Below are positions 7,156 to 7,622 of a stretch of DNA of 7,622 nt, one piece after another (position 1 is the stretch's first letter; the number at the start of each line of letters is the position of its first letter). Source of the DNA: Desulfobacterales bacterium (GTDB lineage: Bacteria; Desulfobacterota; DSM-4660; Desulfatiglandales; B25-G16); contig JABXJZ010000065.1 in the NCBI GenBank assembly GCA_013375335.1, positions 1-7,622 of the forward strand. Reading direction: 5' to 3'. The translations under genes were made by a program, and so were the position numbers. The notes under the pieces are model-generated. The model was not told the DNA's origin. It ran no database searches and saw nothing but the letters and a program-made list of their open reading frames with translations.

Positions 7156-7450
7156 GCCTTATGCCACAATGACTTTACACATACATAGTATAACCTCAAT
7201 AAGTCATCGTTGTCACGAAGATTTCCGCATCTATGCAAAGATTCGGCAGAATGGTCAAAAAATTGCGACTATTTGCTCAAGAGATGTTTGTACCAACTGG
7301 ACCTGGTAGGTAGTGGCTGTGTATCTCTCTAGATGTCAGTCGATTGGGATACCTTTCTCAGGTTATAGACTCGCTGTCCCCACTCTTAAAGAATGGGGAA
7401 AGTGTCAGGAAGCAACCCACGTGAGCAGTTATCAAAAGGGAAACTTTGAC
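7156..7450. other. Gene-poor stretch upstream of the LysM operon
   Basis: No convincing gene is seen here; short frames on both strands lack family resemblance and good ribosome sites. It holds the minus-strand promoter at 7187-7216. CCCCA (7379-7383) and TGGGG (7394-7398) form a short inverted repeat. TCAAA plus G (7432-7438) pairs with CTTTGA (7444-7449), a hairpin ending one base before the structured element at 7451. Confidence 0.45.
7187..7216 (-). promoter_or_regulatory. Sigma70-type promoter for the LysM operon
   Basis: On the minus strand GTGACA (7211-7216) matches the -35 consensus TTGACA at five of six bases, and TATACT (7187-7192) matches the -10 consensus TATAAT at five of six, with an 18-base spacer. 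Transcription would start near 7180 and read into the small ORF and then the LysM gene. It is the best promoter I find in the window. Confidence 0.6.
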
Positions 7451-7622
7451 GTGCGGCAATGATATTTTGCTCTGGAGTTTCCTTAATCTTTGGAGAAAAC
7501 CGTTGTCCTTGAGCGTAAATTGCTGGAGAGGTGGGGTACCCATCCAGGGTGAGCAGGAAGGGGAAAGCCAGCCCTTTAGAGGCTGGAAGGGGTAAGTATT
7601 CCCCGCCTGCGAGCCCCGAAAG
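7451..7622 (+). ncRNA. Highly structured RNA element, possible 5' end of a group II intron, cut by the window edge
   Basis: The stretch folds almost throughout. GCAAT (7456-7460) pairs with ATTGC (7519-7523), and inside it GCTC (7469-7472) pairs with GAGC (7511-7514). GGTGGG (7530-7535) pairs with CCCATC (7539-7544). GCAGG (7553-7557) pairs with CCTGC (7606-7610), enclosing two hairpins: CCAGCC (7568-7573) with GGCTGG (7581-7586), and GGGG (7589-7592) with CCCC (7601-7604). That makes a three-way junction. It begins with GTGCG, the 5' consensus of group II introns (GUGYG), and the purine-rich joints with GAAAG-type motifs fit domain I. No maturase or domain V is visible because the window ends. 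Other structured RNAs or a mobile-element end remain possible. The strand is inferred from GTGCG. Confidence 0.45.

Noticed and set aside
7154..7180. Seven-codon frame starting MCKVIVA, reminiscent of CooT-type N-termini, as a possible frameshifted start of the small ORF
   Set aside because: The downstream frame does not resemble CooT proteins, so a frameshifted gene is not supported.
7115..7309. 64-codon plus-strand frame
   Set aside because: It overlaps the promoter and the start of the small minus-strand ORF, has no good ribosome site, and has a low-complexity His/Ile/Ser-rich translation.
7358..7543. 61-codon minus-strand frame at the right edge
   Set aside because: It has no family resemblance and overlaps the structured RNA element, whose base pairing explains the sequence better.
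7451..7622. RNase P RNA, cobalamin riboswitch or tmRNA
   Set aside because: None of the conserved sequence blocks of these RNAs that I know could be found in the element.

Overview
The window is ordinary bacterial chromosome: moderate GC, Shine-Dalgarno sequences, TGA/TAA stops, and a secreted two-LysM protein pointing to a cell with a peptidoglycan wall. The mix of a PEP-synthase-like protein, a TPP decarboxylase-family enzyme and a LysM envelope protein would suit a Desulfobacterota/deltaproteobacterium-like or related environmental lineage. That placement is an impression from protein style, not a demonstrated assignment.

Layout, left to right. Positions 1-203 hold no gene, only short inverted repeats. 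Positions 204-1937 (minus) encode a 577-residue protein with the central helical and phosphohistidine parts of the PEP synthase / rifampin phosphotransferase superfamily but no ATP-grasp domain. After a 74-base divergent intergenic region, 2012-2842 (plus) encodes a cysteine-rich 276-residue protein of unknown family. A gene-poor stretch of about 400 bases follows. Positions 3240-4907 (plus) encode an acetolactate-synthase-like TPP enzyme; a strong Shine-Dalgarno places its start 108 bases inside the longest open frame. It converges on 5020-6876 (minus), a secreted LysM protein with a large uncharacterised C-terminal half. The 112-base gap between them carries overlapping inverted repeats that can fold in alternative ways. 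Upstream of the LysM gene is a small coiled-coil-like ORF (6901-7155, minus), and a good sigma70-type promoter (7187-7216, minus) could drive both. The right edge (7451-7622) is densely structured at RNA level, starts with GTGCG and runs off the window. A group II intron 5' end is my leading but unproven reading.

How the genes fit together: the divergent pair (PEP-synthase-like protein plus Cys-rich protein) is the most likely functional unit and the least explained. The phosphohistidine protein needs an ATP- or PEP-dependent phosphoryl donor that is not in this window. The TPP enzyme stands alone with no recognisable pathway partner. The LysM gene and the small ORF look like a two-gene envelope operon. 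I see no CRISPR array, tRNA, rRNA, transposase or integrase gene. No complete new system is evident; the two best leads are the divergent pair and the structured RNA at the right edge.
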